From positions 1 through 37,977 of the forward strand of contig CAIYZD010000381.1 in the NCBI GenBank assembly GCA_903930585.1: a stretch of DNA of 37,977 nt. Reading direction: 5' to 3'. This DNA comes from an uncultured Geobacteraceae bacterium. Lineage in GTDB: Bacteria > Desulfobacterota > Desulfuromonadia > Geobacterales > Pseudopelobacteraceae. The first letter of the stretch is position 1; each line of letters opens with the position of its first letter. The translations under genes and the position numbers were made by a program. The notes under the pieces were generated by a model. The model searched no databases. It was not told the origin of the DNA and worked only from the letters and a program-made list of their open reading frames with translations. Positions 25,449-35,000 of the stretch are shown here, piece after piece.

Positions 25449-26246
25449 ATGAAAAAAAGCCTGCTGTTATTGACGTCACTTTTTACTCTCATTGCTGCCA
25501 CTGCGCTCGCCGCTGAAACATCTGTGCAGTCAGTATCCCCGCCGGCTGAAAAAGCGGAAGGGCCTCACTCTTCGGCGCCCGCACATGCCGTGACGCCGCG
25601 GAATGTCGAACCGATCAGCGGCACGGTGCTTGAGACCATGAACAGCGGCGGCTATAGCTACATCTACCTGCAGAAGATGAATGGCGACAAAATATGGGTG
25701 GCCGTGACGGAAACAGCGGTAGAGGTTGGCAGTCGGATGGGGTTCAATCCGGGAATGGTGATGTCGAATTTCGAAAGCAAGGGATTGAAGCGTACCTTTG
25801 GTTCGATCATTTTTACGGACGGATCGATCAGGATGTCGGCGTCCGACTCTTCGGCTGCGTCAAACAAAAAGCAGGCCACTTCCTCCGGCAGTAAAGGTGC
25901 AACTGTCGGAAAAGATGCAAAAATATCGGTTGCAAAAGCGGTCGGCCCCAACTCCATAACGGTGGAAGAGGCATTTGTGAACGGCGCCAGCCTGGATAAG
26001 AAAAATATTGTAGTCAGAGGGAAAGTTGTCAAGGTATCAACCGGTATTATGAAGAAGAACTGGATCCATATTCAGGATGGCAGCGGCTCTCAGGAGAAGG
26101 GAACGTATAATCTGGTCTGTACCACACAGGACAAGGTTGAAGCGGGCGCTGTTGTCACCGTGAGCGGAATATTGATGAAAGAGCGTGATTTTGGTGGCGG
26201 GTACAAATACAACGTAATAATAGAAGACGCTCGAATAAAGAACTGA
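25449..26246 (+). CDS. Secreted two-domain beta-barrel (OB-fold-like, NrfJ-like) protein
   Basis: 265 residues with a clear signal peptide (KKSLLLLTSLFTLIAATALA) and AGGAG before the ATG. The first domain (about 52-128: SGTVLETMNSGGYSYIYL ... IWVAVTE ... FNPGMVMSNFESKGLKRTF) has the pattern of short NrfJ-like periplasmic proteins. A Ser/Lys/Ala linker leads to a second domain (about 150-265: VVRGKVVKVSTGIMKKNWIHIQDG) that reads like an exported OB-fold. Proteins of this plan are frequent in Geobacterales near cytochromes and may bind metals or help cytochrome assembly; neither is shown here. The downstream region to 26622 has no coding sequence. Confidence 0.65.
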   Translation: MKKSLLLLTSLFTLIAATALAAETSVQSVSPPAEKAEGPHSSAPAHAVTPRNVEPISGTVLETMNSGGYSYIYLQKMNGDKIWVAVTETAVEVGSRMGFNPGMVMSNFESKGLKRTFGSIIFTDGSIRMSASDSSAASNKKQATSSGSKGATVGKDAKISVAKAVGPNSITVEEAFVNGASLDKKNIVVRGKVVKVSTGIMKKNWIHIQDGSGSQEKGTYNLVCTTQDKVEAGAVVTVSGILMKERDFGGGYKYNVIIEDARIKN

Positions 26247-26622
26247 ACAATATCGCATTGTTTGCATGGCTCCATGCATTGCCCGGTCTTCCGGATTGCC
26301 TTCGCAGTACTTGATTGAAATCGCTTGGGGAGGACGGTTATTGCACGGAGTCTCGGTGGTTACACGGCTATGTATACGGCTATTTGCGTAGATTGGATGA
26401 TTGTCTCCCGTGCAACATGCTGAAAATATTGTTGCTATTGTGTTGGCATATTGCTTGCTGTCAAGCGAGGGATGTACTCCATGAAGTGACCTCAATGATA
26501 AACGCTTTTTACGCTAAGCCTGTTTTAAGAAAGAGATCGAAATGAAACATAATAATCACGGTGTGGTTGGAATCATATCGAAAGTCATTATCAGTCTGCT
26601 TTCAGCCCGGAGGAATATCCAC
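26247..26622. other. Non-coding leader region of the surface/cytochrome unit
   Basis: No convincing gene on either strand. A 7-bp-stem hairpin (26263-26278) without T-run follows the previous gene. A sigma-54-type promoter lies at 26444-26459, leaving a leader of about 150 nt before the ATG at 26623. I looked for a GEMM c-di-GMP riboswitch, common ahead of Geobacter cytochrome genes, and did not find its core. Confidence 0.55.
26444..26459 (+). promoter_or_regulatory. Sigma-54 (RpoN) promoter, -24/-12
   Basis: TGGCATATTGCTTGCT matches the sigma-54 consensus TGGCACG-N4-TTGCW at all invariant positions, with GG (26445-26446) and GC (26457-26458) exactly 10 bases apart. Transcription would start near 26469 and cover the four-gene unit 26623-37681. 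Confidence 0.65.
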
Positions 26623-29361
26623 ATGACCCATTACAGCAGTATAAATCGCGTTATCGGCCTCGCGCTCTTCCTCCTTGTGGGGCTGACACCACTGATACCG
26701 CAGGTGTACGGCGTTACTGCGCCGGTTGTCAGTACCCTCGCTTCCATCAAGGATGGGGTCCGTACGCCGGTCAGGCTTGCTATTGATCAGTGGGGAGATA
26801 TCTATGTGACCGATCCGCGAGGCGGGGGAGTGAATAGATATAACAATGCCGGGAAATTGCAGAAAAGTATCCCGGTTACTACAATGCCGCTTGGTGTTGC
26901 CGTCGCATCCAATGGGGATATTCTGGTGAGCCAGGGAACCAGGGTGCAGGTGCTTGACAAGTTCAGCGGCGCGCTGAAAGCCGCCTTTGGTGTTTTTAAA
27001 AAGGCAAACGGCATAGCAGTTGATACTGCCGGTGTTATTTATGTTGCGGATAGTCTCGATAATTGCGTGCAGGTATTCAACGCGGATTATACGCCCCATG
27101 CTACCGGTGTTGCAGTAGCGGGAAAGCCCGCAAACAGTTTCGGAACGATCGGTCAGGGTAATGGCCAGTTTCAGCAGCCGACCGGCGTAAGTTTTGAAAA
27201 AATGTCAAAACAGGTAGCTGTTGCAGATGCATTGAACGGCAGAATCGAATTTTTCACTACCGGCGGTGTCTGGCAAAAAACTGTTGGAGCGTTCGGTTCC
27301 GGCCCGCTCATGTTCACCTCCCCGCAGTCGATTGCCTTTGAGTATTCGGTTGATACCCAGGCATTGCTGCGCATGTATGTAGTGGACACCTTTCAGGCAA
27401 ATATACAGGCGATTGACGCAACCACGTCCACTCCGACGTTCTTGCGGTACATCGGAAGCTACGGCATGAAGTCCGGCGAACTGGTCGTCCCGTCCGACCT
27501 CATTTTTGACAGCTCCGATTCGGGCAACAATCGATTGATCGTTGCCAACGGTTCCGGGACTCTCGCCCTGTTTGGAATATCAGGGTGGAATACCGGGAAT
27601 TCCGGTAGCTCTCCCACCGGGCCGACACTTACCATCAACAGTTATCCTCTGGCTACAAACCTCACGGCGCTGACTCTCTCCGGTGCGATGACCAATGCAA
27701 CCTCGGTCAAAGTCAACGGTGCAAATGCAGTCATATCAGGCGCCACATGGACGGCTCCACTTGTTTTGAGTGTCGGCACAAACGTGGTAAAGGTTGACGC
27801 TGCGAATGCGACCGGTTCTGTCAGCAGAACCATTACGATTAACGTGATTGCCCAGAGCGGTACACCCGTCATTTTGACTGTTGACAGTTTCCAGTCACCG
27901 ACAAAGAACAGCAGCATTACCCTGAAGGGTACGGTCACGGACGGTGCAAAAAGTGTAACGTTGAATAATGAAAGCGCCACCATTGCAGGAACCGTCTGGA
28001 GCAAAACCGTATCACTGAAACAGGGTCTCAATAACTTCATGATTGTTGCAAGTAAGGACGGGTACAGCGACAGTACGACCAGTGTCAATATCACCATGGA
28101 TAATACGCCGCCGGCACTTGACCCGAAAAAAGTCTATATGCTCTCCAATGGAAGCACGACTGCCCAGCCGTTGCAAACGATTTCCGGAACCGTGGATGAT
28201 GTCAGCCCGACAACGGTAACGGTTGCGGTCAATGGAACCGTTCAGGCCCAGGCCCCGGTAAATGACGGCATCTTCAGTCTGCCGGCCACCCTTGCGCTTG
28301 GGAGTAATGCGGTTGTTGTGACCGCTACGGATGCGGCCGGTAATGTCAGTGATCCGATCCAGCGCGCCATAACCTACGATCCGCTGGCCGCTTCGATAGT
28401 TGCTGCCATTCCAAACAATGCAGTCGTGGTTGGAAATGCTCAACCGCAGTACGTGTTCACATTTACCGCTCCTGTGGGGTATACGGCAACCGTCACGGTA
28501 AACGGCACGTATGCCGGTGTGACAAAAGCCGATCCTGCTGCCGGCGTGACGGATGCTACATGGACGGCAACCGTCAATAACCTTCTGCCTGGCTTGAATA
28601 TAATTGAGATAACAGCCACGGATGTAACCGACGCAGCGAAGAAATCTTCAATCGTCAAGACCATTACCTACAGCATCGGCCAGCCATCGATTGCCGTGAC
28701 GAAACCGCCCCAGGATATAACCACCGCCAAAATGTCGTATACCGTTATCGGTAAGGCGACTCCCGGAGCTTCAATTGCGGCCCTCGTTAATGGTGCGGCC
28801 ACGCCGGTCAGCGTAACAAGTGCCGGCGACTTTGCACTGACGGTAACCTTCGGCGATGTCGGTATTTATGAAGTTGCGGTCAGCGCGACCGACTCAAACG
28901 GCGTCACGTCATACAGCTATCGTACGCTCATCTATGATAAGGGTGTGCCGACCATCACGTACAACAGGAATATGAAACGGTATATGGCAACCAACGGTAT
29001 TCTCTACGCCAAGGATAGTTCCGGTAATTTTGTTACGACCGGCATTTCCGGCAGCGGAACCGCAACCCTTGATATCAGTAATTACAACGGCGCATCGCCT
29101 CTCAATGTTTTCGCGCTGAGCTCCGGCGGTAACAGCAGCCGCGACGGCGACCTTTCACCGGCAACGCAAAGAAAGGGATATGTGGATATATCGGACGCAT
29201 TGAAGGCACTGCAATTCTCGCTCGGAAAATTGCAGCCTTCGGATGAAGATCTGCTCTATGGCGACTTGACGATGATCAACGGTAAGTCGGTACCTGATGG
29301 GAAGATTAAACTTGATGACGTTATCACCATTCTCCATAAGGCGGTTGACTCTGAGCAATAG
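26623..29361 (+). CDS. Secreted NHL-propeller / Ig-like repeat protein with dockerin-like C-terminus
   Basis: 912 residues from the ATG at 26623, which has GGAGGA about 8 bases upstream and begins a signal peptide (VIGLALFLLVGLTPLIPQVYG); the open frame runs further back to 26542 without such support. Domains: NHL-type beta-propeller repeats (about 35-325, such as PVRLAIDQWGDIYVTD and GIAVDTAGVIYVADS), then four or five Ig-like/filamin-like beta-sandwiches (about 340-800, with repeated SGTVDD, GSNAVVVTATDAAGN and similar). The last 65 residues carry two EF-hand-like segments (RDGDLSP...YVDISDALKALQFSLG and PDGKIKLDDVITILHKAV), a dockerin arrangement. Probably an extracellular recognition scaffold. 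First gene of the sigma-54-type unit; the lipoprotein gene begins 20 bp after it. Confidence 0.8.
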   Translation: MTHYSSINRVIGLALFLLVGLTPLIPQVYGVTAPVVSTLASIKDGVRTPVRLAIDQWGDIYVTDPRGGGVNRYNNAGKLQKSIPVTTMPLGVAVASNGDILVSQGTRVQVLDKFSGALKAAFGVFKKANGIAVDTAGVIYVADSLDNCVQVFNADYTPHATGVAVAGKPANSFGTIGQGNGQFQQPTGVSFEKMSKQVAVADALNGRIEFFTTGGVWQKTVGAFGSGPLMFTSPQSIAFEYSVDTQALLRMYVVDTFQANIQAIDATTSTPTFLRYIGSYGMKSGELVVPSDLIFDSSDSGNNRLIVANGSGTLALFGISGWNTGNSGSSPTGPTLTINSYPLATNLTALTLSGAMTNATSVKVNGANAVISGATWTAPLVLSVGTNVVKVDAANATGSVSRTITINVIAQSGTPVILTVDSFQSPTKNSSITLKGTVTDGAKSVTLNNESATIAGTVWSKTVSLKQGLNNFMIVASKDGYSDSTTSVNITMDNTPPALDPKKVYMLSNGSTTAQPLQTISGTVDDVSPTTVTVAVNGTVQAQAPVNDGIFSLPATLALGSNAVVVTATDAAGNVSDPIQRAITYDPLAASIVAAIPNNAVVVGNAQPQYVFTFTAPVGYTATVTVNGTYAGVTKADPAAGVTDATWTATVNNLLPGLNIIEITATDVTDAAKKSSIVKTITYSIGQPSIAVTKPPQDITTAKMSYTVIGKATPGASIAALVNGAATPVSVTSAGDFALTVTFGDVGIYEVAVSATDSNGVTSYSYRTLIYDKGVPTITYNRNMKRYMATNGILYAKDSSGNFVTTGISGSGTATLDISNYNGASPLNVFALSSGGNSSRDGDLSPATQRKGYVDISDALKALQFSLGKLQPSDEDLLYGDLTMINGKSVPDGKIKLDDVITILHKAVDSEQ

Positions 29362-29381
29362 AGGCCGAAACTGACAAATCA

Positions 29382-29876
29382 ATGAAAACGATTCATACAG
29401 TAGTACTTGTATCGCTGCTCCTTCTGATTCTCTCCGCGTGCGGGGGGGGAGGGGGGGGAAGCTCACCGAATGTTTCGCCACAAAAAAAAGTTACTTTGGC
29501 GTTTAGTACCGTCAGCACTGCACATTCAGTCGCACTGGAGGGGATTCAGCTCAGGTTGCAGTTTCCTGCCGGAGTGGCAGTTACAGACAGCTCATGCTCT
29601 TTAACCTGGCGTTATAACGGTGGACTGCAGGATAAAAGTTTCGATTCAGTAAACCGGGTTGTCACTATTGCTTATACGGATATTACCACCCCTATCAAAT
29701 TTGGTCCGTTTGCAGATCTGGCGTGTGATATTACAAGCGGCGTTACATTGCTTGAAAGCGATTTTGCTACAGCAACAATTATCAAAGACAAGCAACTTCA
29801 GGGTTACTCCTCCGGTAGTGCCGTTGACCTGTCCCAGATAGTAGTTGGCAGCACAGCGGTAATAAGTAACAAGTAG
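29382..29876 (+). CDS. Small lipoprotein, possibly cohesin-like, with poly-G tracts
   Basis: 164 residues. A lipoprotein signal peptide ends in LLILSAC, so the mature protein should be lipid-anchored at Cys20. After a Gly/Ser run comes one beta-rich domain (KVTLAFSTVS, GIQLRLQFPAGVAV, VVTIAYTDITTPIKFGPFADLACDI, described in pieces) that reads like a cohesin-type or related jelly-roll fold. Given the dockerin-like end of the preceding gene's product, it could be the anchor for that protein; this is inference. Two runs of eight G separated by one A (29442-29459) lie directly after the lipobox codons and make the frame prone to slippage. No close family recognised with certainty. Confidence 0.6.
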   Translation: MKTIHTVVLVSLLLLILSACGGGGGGSSPNVSPQKKVTLAFSTVSTAHSVALEGIQLRLQFPAGVAVTDSSCSLTWRYNGGLQDKSFDSVNRVVTIAYTDITTPIKFGPFADLACDITSGVTLLESDFATATIIKDKQLQGYSSGSAVDLSQIVVGSTAVISNK

Positions 29877-29944
29877 AGAAAATTCATCGGCACGTAAATG
29901 CCGGATCAGTTAAGTACTAAGACTTTGCAGTTCAGGAGCCAATT

Positions 29945-32020
29945 ATGATGAAATCGGTAGCAGCGACCCTGGTTTTTGCGCTCTACGCACTAATCCTGCC
30001 GTTTACTGTGGGCACAGCTGTTGCGGTGGATCAATATGATGCACCGCATTATGATCCGGGTTCGGGTTACACCTGTGTTACCTGTCATACGCCGAATCAG
30101 ACCCTTGGCAGTGCCGGCAGTGACGTCTATAACAACATCTGCCTCAGCTGCCATCGTCCGGGTGATCCAAAAGCCGGAACCATGCCGCTGGCGCTTGTTG
30201 ACCAGGCCAACTTAACCCTGCCGTTACAATCAACCGATGAGGCAACCCCTTCCCATGGTACGTCTCACCGCTGGGATGGGCCTGATACCGCGCCGTGGGC
30301 CGGGGCACAGCCGCCGCAACTGGCCGGTATGGATGCTGACAACCTGAGGACGCGCACCGGCAGCAGCCTGGCGTGTGTGCGGTGTCATGATCCTCATAAG
30401 AATGATGTTTCCTGCGCCCAGTGCCATGATCCGAACTTCGGTGGCACTACCCTGAATACGAATGGCACTGTCATAAACGCAAATTTCCCACGTATATCCA
30501 ATGACAATGACCAGATGTGTCTGGACTGTCACCGTACGCGTAATGTTTCCTCTCATCTGCAGGGGAGCCATCCGGTCTTGATTAACTACACTACCGTTGC
30601 CAAGGCAAATCCCGATTCATTTTATAACCCGCCGAGAAACGCCAGTTTTACGAACAACACCACTTCCGACCTCAACGCCCGTCTGGTCGTCACCGGTCGC
30701 CAGATTGTATGCAGCACCTGTCACGGTGTTCATTACGCGGATTCACGTAGCTCCACCAGGGACGGAAAGGCCGCTTTTGCCACTCTCAGCAGCGGCGATG
30801 GCTACCTGTTGCGCACCGAACGTCGCGGCGCAAGCGTTGCCGCAAATCAGACCGACAGTGTGAATATCTGTACGAACTGCCACGCAGGCAAATTGAACCA
30901 CAACAACGGTAACCAGGATATTCAGTGCAATGACTGCCATGGCGCCCATGTCGAGTATGACCCGGCTGATCCGACCGGGGCAAAAGGGGTCAACGCGTAC
31001 CTGATCCGTCGTAATATCTCCAATGCTTCCAATGCTGCCCAGATTAATAAAATATTCTACCGGTATACCGCCGCAGCGAAAAAAGAATTCTTCAACAGTG
31101 CTGATCCCACGACGCCCGGCCTCTGCCAGGGATGCCATGCTGCCGTTCCTGATACCGGCATGCACACCGGCGCAACTTCAAATAATTGTTCGGACTGCCA
31201 TAATCACAGCAACTACAAGGGGTCGTTCGCACCGGCTTGTACGAAGTGCCATCCGAATCTCAGCCCGTCACACGCTGCCCATGTCGGCAACATCCTGCCG
31301 CTCATAACCAATTATTCCATTTCGGATAATTATTTTAACAATAGAAATTCCGATAGTACCGGATATCGTTTCGGATGCGCGTTTTGCCATCCGACGGTTA
31401 ATCCTAATCACGGCAATGGCACCATCGTCCTTAATAGCTCAAACGGTTTTTCCGGTGCATCAAAAGTCTGTTCGGCATCATCCTGCCACAGTGACGGCAA
31501 AGCTTCAGTTCCTTCGCCCAACTGGTATGACGGATACCCCGTCGGTTTCGACCGCTGCGCAATGTGTCATGCGTCTTCTCCGGCAACCGGATCACATACC
31601 GCCCATCTTTCGGTTAATGGCATCCACGCTGGAAGCTCGGGGATAGATTACGGTTCCGCTACCAACTTCGGTTGTGAAAAATGTCATGCAAGTACTGTCA
31701 ACAGTGCCAAAGCTATTGTTAGTTATCAGAATCATGTGAATGGTTCGGCAAACGTGCTCTTTAATAGCGAGAAAATAGTGTCCAAGGCTCAGATAAGCCC
31801 AGCAAGTTTTGGTGCGTATTCCACAGTCTGGACCAGGACCGGCAGCAGCTACAAAGTTGACGCTACCTCTGTCGATGTTTCCAAACAGCTCCTGAGCGCA
31901 GGCAGCTATGCCGGCGGCAGCTGTTCTACTATCGCGTGCCACAACAACGGGGTAACTCCGGACTGGAATACAACTGCGGTTCCTCGGATTTCCTGTGTTG
32001 ATTGTCACTCGGCACTGTAG
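29945..32020 (+). CDS. Secreted multihaem c-type cytochrome, 15 CXXCH plus 2 CX4CH
   Basis: 691 residues with signal peptide (VFALYALILPFTVGTAVA). I count 15 CXXCH haem-binding motifs (CVTCH, CLSCH, CVRCH, CAQCH, CLDCH, CSTCH, CTNCH, CNDCH, CQGCH, CSDCH, CTKCH, CAFCH, CAMCH, CEKCH, CVDCH) and two CX4CH motifs (CSASSCH, CSTIACH) in the C-terminal third. The alternation of CX4CH and CXXCH there is the Geobacter-specific domain TIGR01904. Up to 17 haems are possible. Expected role: periplasmic or extracellular electron transfer, with haem attached by the Ccs/Ccm system after export. CAGGAG precedes the ATG (MM: a second ATG follows at once). Third gene of the unit. Confidence 0.92.
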   Translation: MMKSVAATLVFALYALILPFTVGTAVAVDQYDAPHYDPGSGYTCVTCHTPNQTLGSAGSDVYNNICLSCHRPGDPKAGTMPLALVDQANLTLPLQSTDEATPSHGTSHRWDGPDTAPWAGAQPPQLAGMDADNLRTRTGSSLACVRCHDPHKNDVSCAQCHDPNFGGTTLNTNGTVINANFPRISNDNDQMCLDCHRTRNVSSHLQGSHPVLINYTTVAKANPDSFYNPPRNASFTNNTTSDLNARLVVTGRQIVCSTCHGVHYADSRSSTRDGKAAFATLSSGDGYLLRTERRGASVAANQTDSVNICTNCHAGKLNHNNGNQDIQCNDCHGAHVEYDPADPTGAKGVNAYLIRRNISNASNAAQINKIFYRYTAAAKKEFFNSADPTTPGLCQGCHAAVPDTGMHTGATSNNCSDCHNHSNYKGSFAPACTKCHPNLSPSHAAHVGNILPLITNYSISDNYFNNRNSDSTGYRFGCAFCHPTVNPNHGNGTIVLNSSNGFSGASKVCSASSCHSDGKASVPSPNWYDGYPVGFDRCAMCHASSPATGSHTAHLSVNGIHAGSSGIDYGSATNFGCEKCHASTVNSAKAIVSYQNHVNGSANVLFNSEKIVSKAQISPASFGAYSTVWTRTGSSYKVDATSVDVSKQLLSAGSYAGGSCSTIACHNNGVTPDWNTTAVPRISCVDCHSAL

Positions 32021-32098
32021 TTCGAAATAAGGAAAAGAACCGGAGCACTTAAGGATACCTAACACATACTTTCAATTATTTATAACAGGACGGGCACT

Positions 32099-35000
32099 AT
32101 GGGAACAGTAATAGCCAAAAGAAATGACGGGATGAACTGGACGGCTAAAGTCAGCCTGGTACTAATCTGTACATTGCTCACCACAATGTTTATGTATCAG
32201 GGGTGGTTCAAACCTGAGAGGACGCCGGCAGCCATTTCTACGGCAAGCTGGACCACTATTTATAACAGTACGACCTATCCTACGGCGGCATCGGTTGCCT
32301 ATTCTATCCCGGCCGGACCGAACCGTTTGCTGGTGGTAGCCGTATCATCCACGAGGTCGACCGTAGGTGCACAAACATTTACTCTTACCTATGGTAGCCA
32401 ATCTCTGACCAGTCAGGTGGGTGACCAAGCGAGTACTACACCGCAGCAGCATACTGCAATCTTCTATCTGAAGGAAGCCGGTATAGCTGCGGCGACCAGT
32501 TCCAATTTCTCGTTAACCGTGTCCGGAGGTACCTCAGTATATACCAGCATGAACGCTGCGGTATTTACGGGTGTCGATCAGACCACGCCTTTCACGAATT
32601 CACAGAATTATACCAGTGGCGTAAGCACTACTGGAACACCCATCTTTGCAACCGCTCTGACGGAAAACGCCGGTGATCAGCCGGTCGTCATTATTAACTC
32701 CACAAGGACTGGCAGCTCCACTGCCCGTACCGTAACAGCAAGCACCAACTGGACAATTCCTACCAATGGCAACAACACTGGTGGCAGTGGAACTGGCGTA
32801 AGAGGTACCGTGCTGGTTCGTACCCAGCCGAGTGCAAACACATCTGATACCACAGGAGGAACTATCACCGGTGGTAATACACTTGCATCAATGTCCGGCG
32901 TAAGCATCAAATCCGCAGCCGGCGGTCCGGTTGTTACATCGCTGACGCCTAATGTCAACATTGGCGCTGGTGCGACAACTGTCACCATCAACGGTACCGG
33001 TCTGACCGGCGCAACAGCAGTGAGTGTCAGCGGCACTCTGGTGACAGCCGGGGCACCGACTGTAGTTGACGATACACAGATTACCGTGCCGGTAACCGCT
33101 GCTACCGGTGCTGCACCGGGTGCCCGTACCGTCACTGTGACCACGGGTGTTGCCGTCAGCGCAGCATTCACTGCAACCGGGTTTATTGTCTCCAGTGCCC
33201 CGGCGCCGCTGGTCACCAGCATATCTCCCAACGTCATTGGGGCGGGTGCCACATCACAGACAATAACAATTACCGGTGACAATTTCGTCAGTGGCACAGG
33301 GCTTGCTGCAAACTTCGGCACTAACGTAACGACCAACTCAACTACTTTTGTCGATGCCCAACACATAACCGCAAACGTTACCGTTGCTACTTCTGTTACA
33401 GCCGGAACACGTAATGTCATCGTCACCAATCCCGACACCCAGACCGGCACCGGCACAGGTCTGCTCACCGTCAATGCCCGCGCCACTGTCACATCCGCTT
33501 CGCCGGCTACCGGTGCTCAGGGGGCAACCAACCTCAATGTTACCATAACCGGTACGAATTTTATCGCCGGTGCTCCACTGGCCGCCGTTTTTTCAGGCAC
33601 AGGTATTACTGTTAATTCTACCACTTATGTCGATGCAACTCATATCACTGCCAATGTTGCCATAACTGCCGGTGCGACTATCGGTGCCCGGACAATTACT
33701 GTTACTAACGGAGATACCGGTGTTTCAGCCGCCAGCGGTAGTATTTTTACCGTATTCAATCCGACGGCAATTTACATCACCTCGGTTTCTCCGACCACAA
33801 TTGGTCAGGGAGCAACCAACGTGTTGATGCATATTTACGGCTCCAACTTTGTCAATGGAGCCACGATCTCCATGCAACGCACAGGTGGCAGCAGCTCGCG
33901 TATCACATTGGTAAGCTCCGGAACCTCATCTGGTGCAACAACCTTTATAGACTCTACACACCTTACCGTGCTCGTAAACGTCAGTACCAGTAGTGTCTCA
34001 GCACACGATGTTACCATAACAAATCCTGACACAACTACGTTCCAACTTTTATCGGCACTCAGCACTACTGCAGCACCAACTATCACCTCCATCGCTCCTA
34101 CCAGCATGTTGCAAGGCACCGGTGCCGACATTACCATCACCGGCACAGGTTTCCAGACAGGTGCAACGGTTTCTTTTCCCGGCACAAGCAGTGGCATCAC
34201 TCTTAGTAATGTTGTCATTACAAGCGCCACGTCGATTACCGCTCACGTCGACACTACAGCATCGGCAACTTTGGGTGTACAGACAGTGACTGTCGCTAAC
34301 CCGGATTTCGGAAAAGCAACCACAACCTTTAATGTCTTCAGTGCCACAGCCCCAACATTGACCTCCATGACACCGGCAACAATCGGTCAGGCTGCGACGG
34401 CATTGAATGTTGACGTGTATGGCACCAATTTTGACGCCTCTATCGCCAGTCCGGGTGGGCTCAACTTCGGTAGCGGTGTTACCACCAACAGTGTGACTTT
34501 TGTTGATGCAACTCACCTAAAAGCAAACATCACTCTTTCTACTTCAGCCACTGCCGGTGCACATGTCGTCACTGTAACCAACCCAAATCTTGAAGCCGGA
34601 ACCGGATCTATCCTTACGGTTACCGCCCGTCCTGGATCTGCTTCAATAAGCCCGACAACTGGGTCCCTCGGGACAACCTTCGACATCGCGATCACCAGTT
34701 CCGGATTGGCTGCCGGTCCCGGTTTCGATGTCACCGTAAGCGGTACAGGCGTCACCGTCAACACGCACACCCTCAACAGTGCCACTTCGGTTACTGCCAA
34801 TGTATCTATTGATTCGAGTTACCTTGTTGCTCCGCTCGGCGCCAGAACCCTCACTCTCTCTAACGGTGATTACGGTGTCAGAACTGCAACGTTGACCATC
34901 CGCGGGGGAGCTCCAACTGTTATTTCCGCTTCACCGGCTATCAAGCAGGGCGCTGTTGCCCAGGACGTGACAATAACCGGTACCAACTTCTATCCCGGTG

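Noticed and set aside
26247-26622. GEMM c-di-GMP riboswitch ahead of the surface/cytochrome unit
   Set aside because: The GACGCAAAGC-type core and partner stem are not found; a GACGC-like piece near 26510 (TTACGCTAAGCC) lacks the rest.
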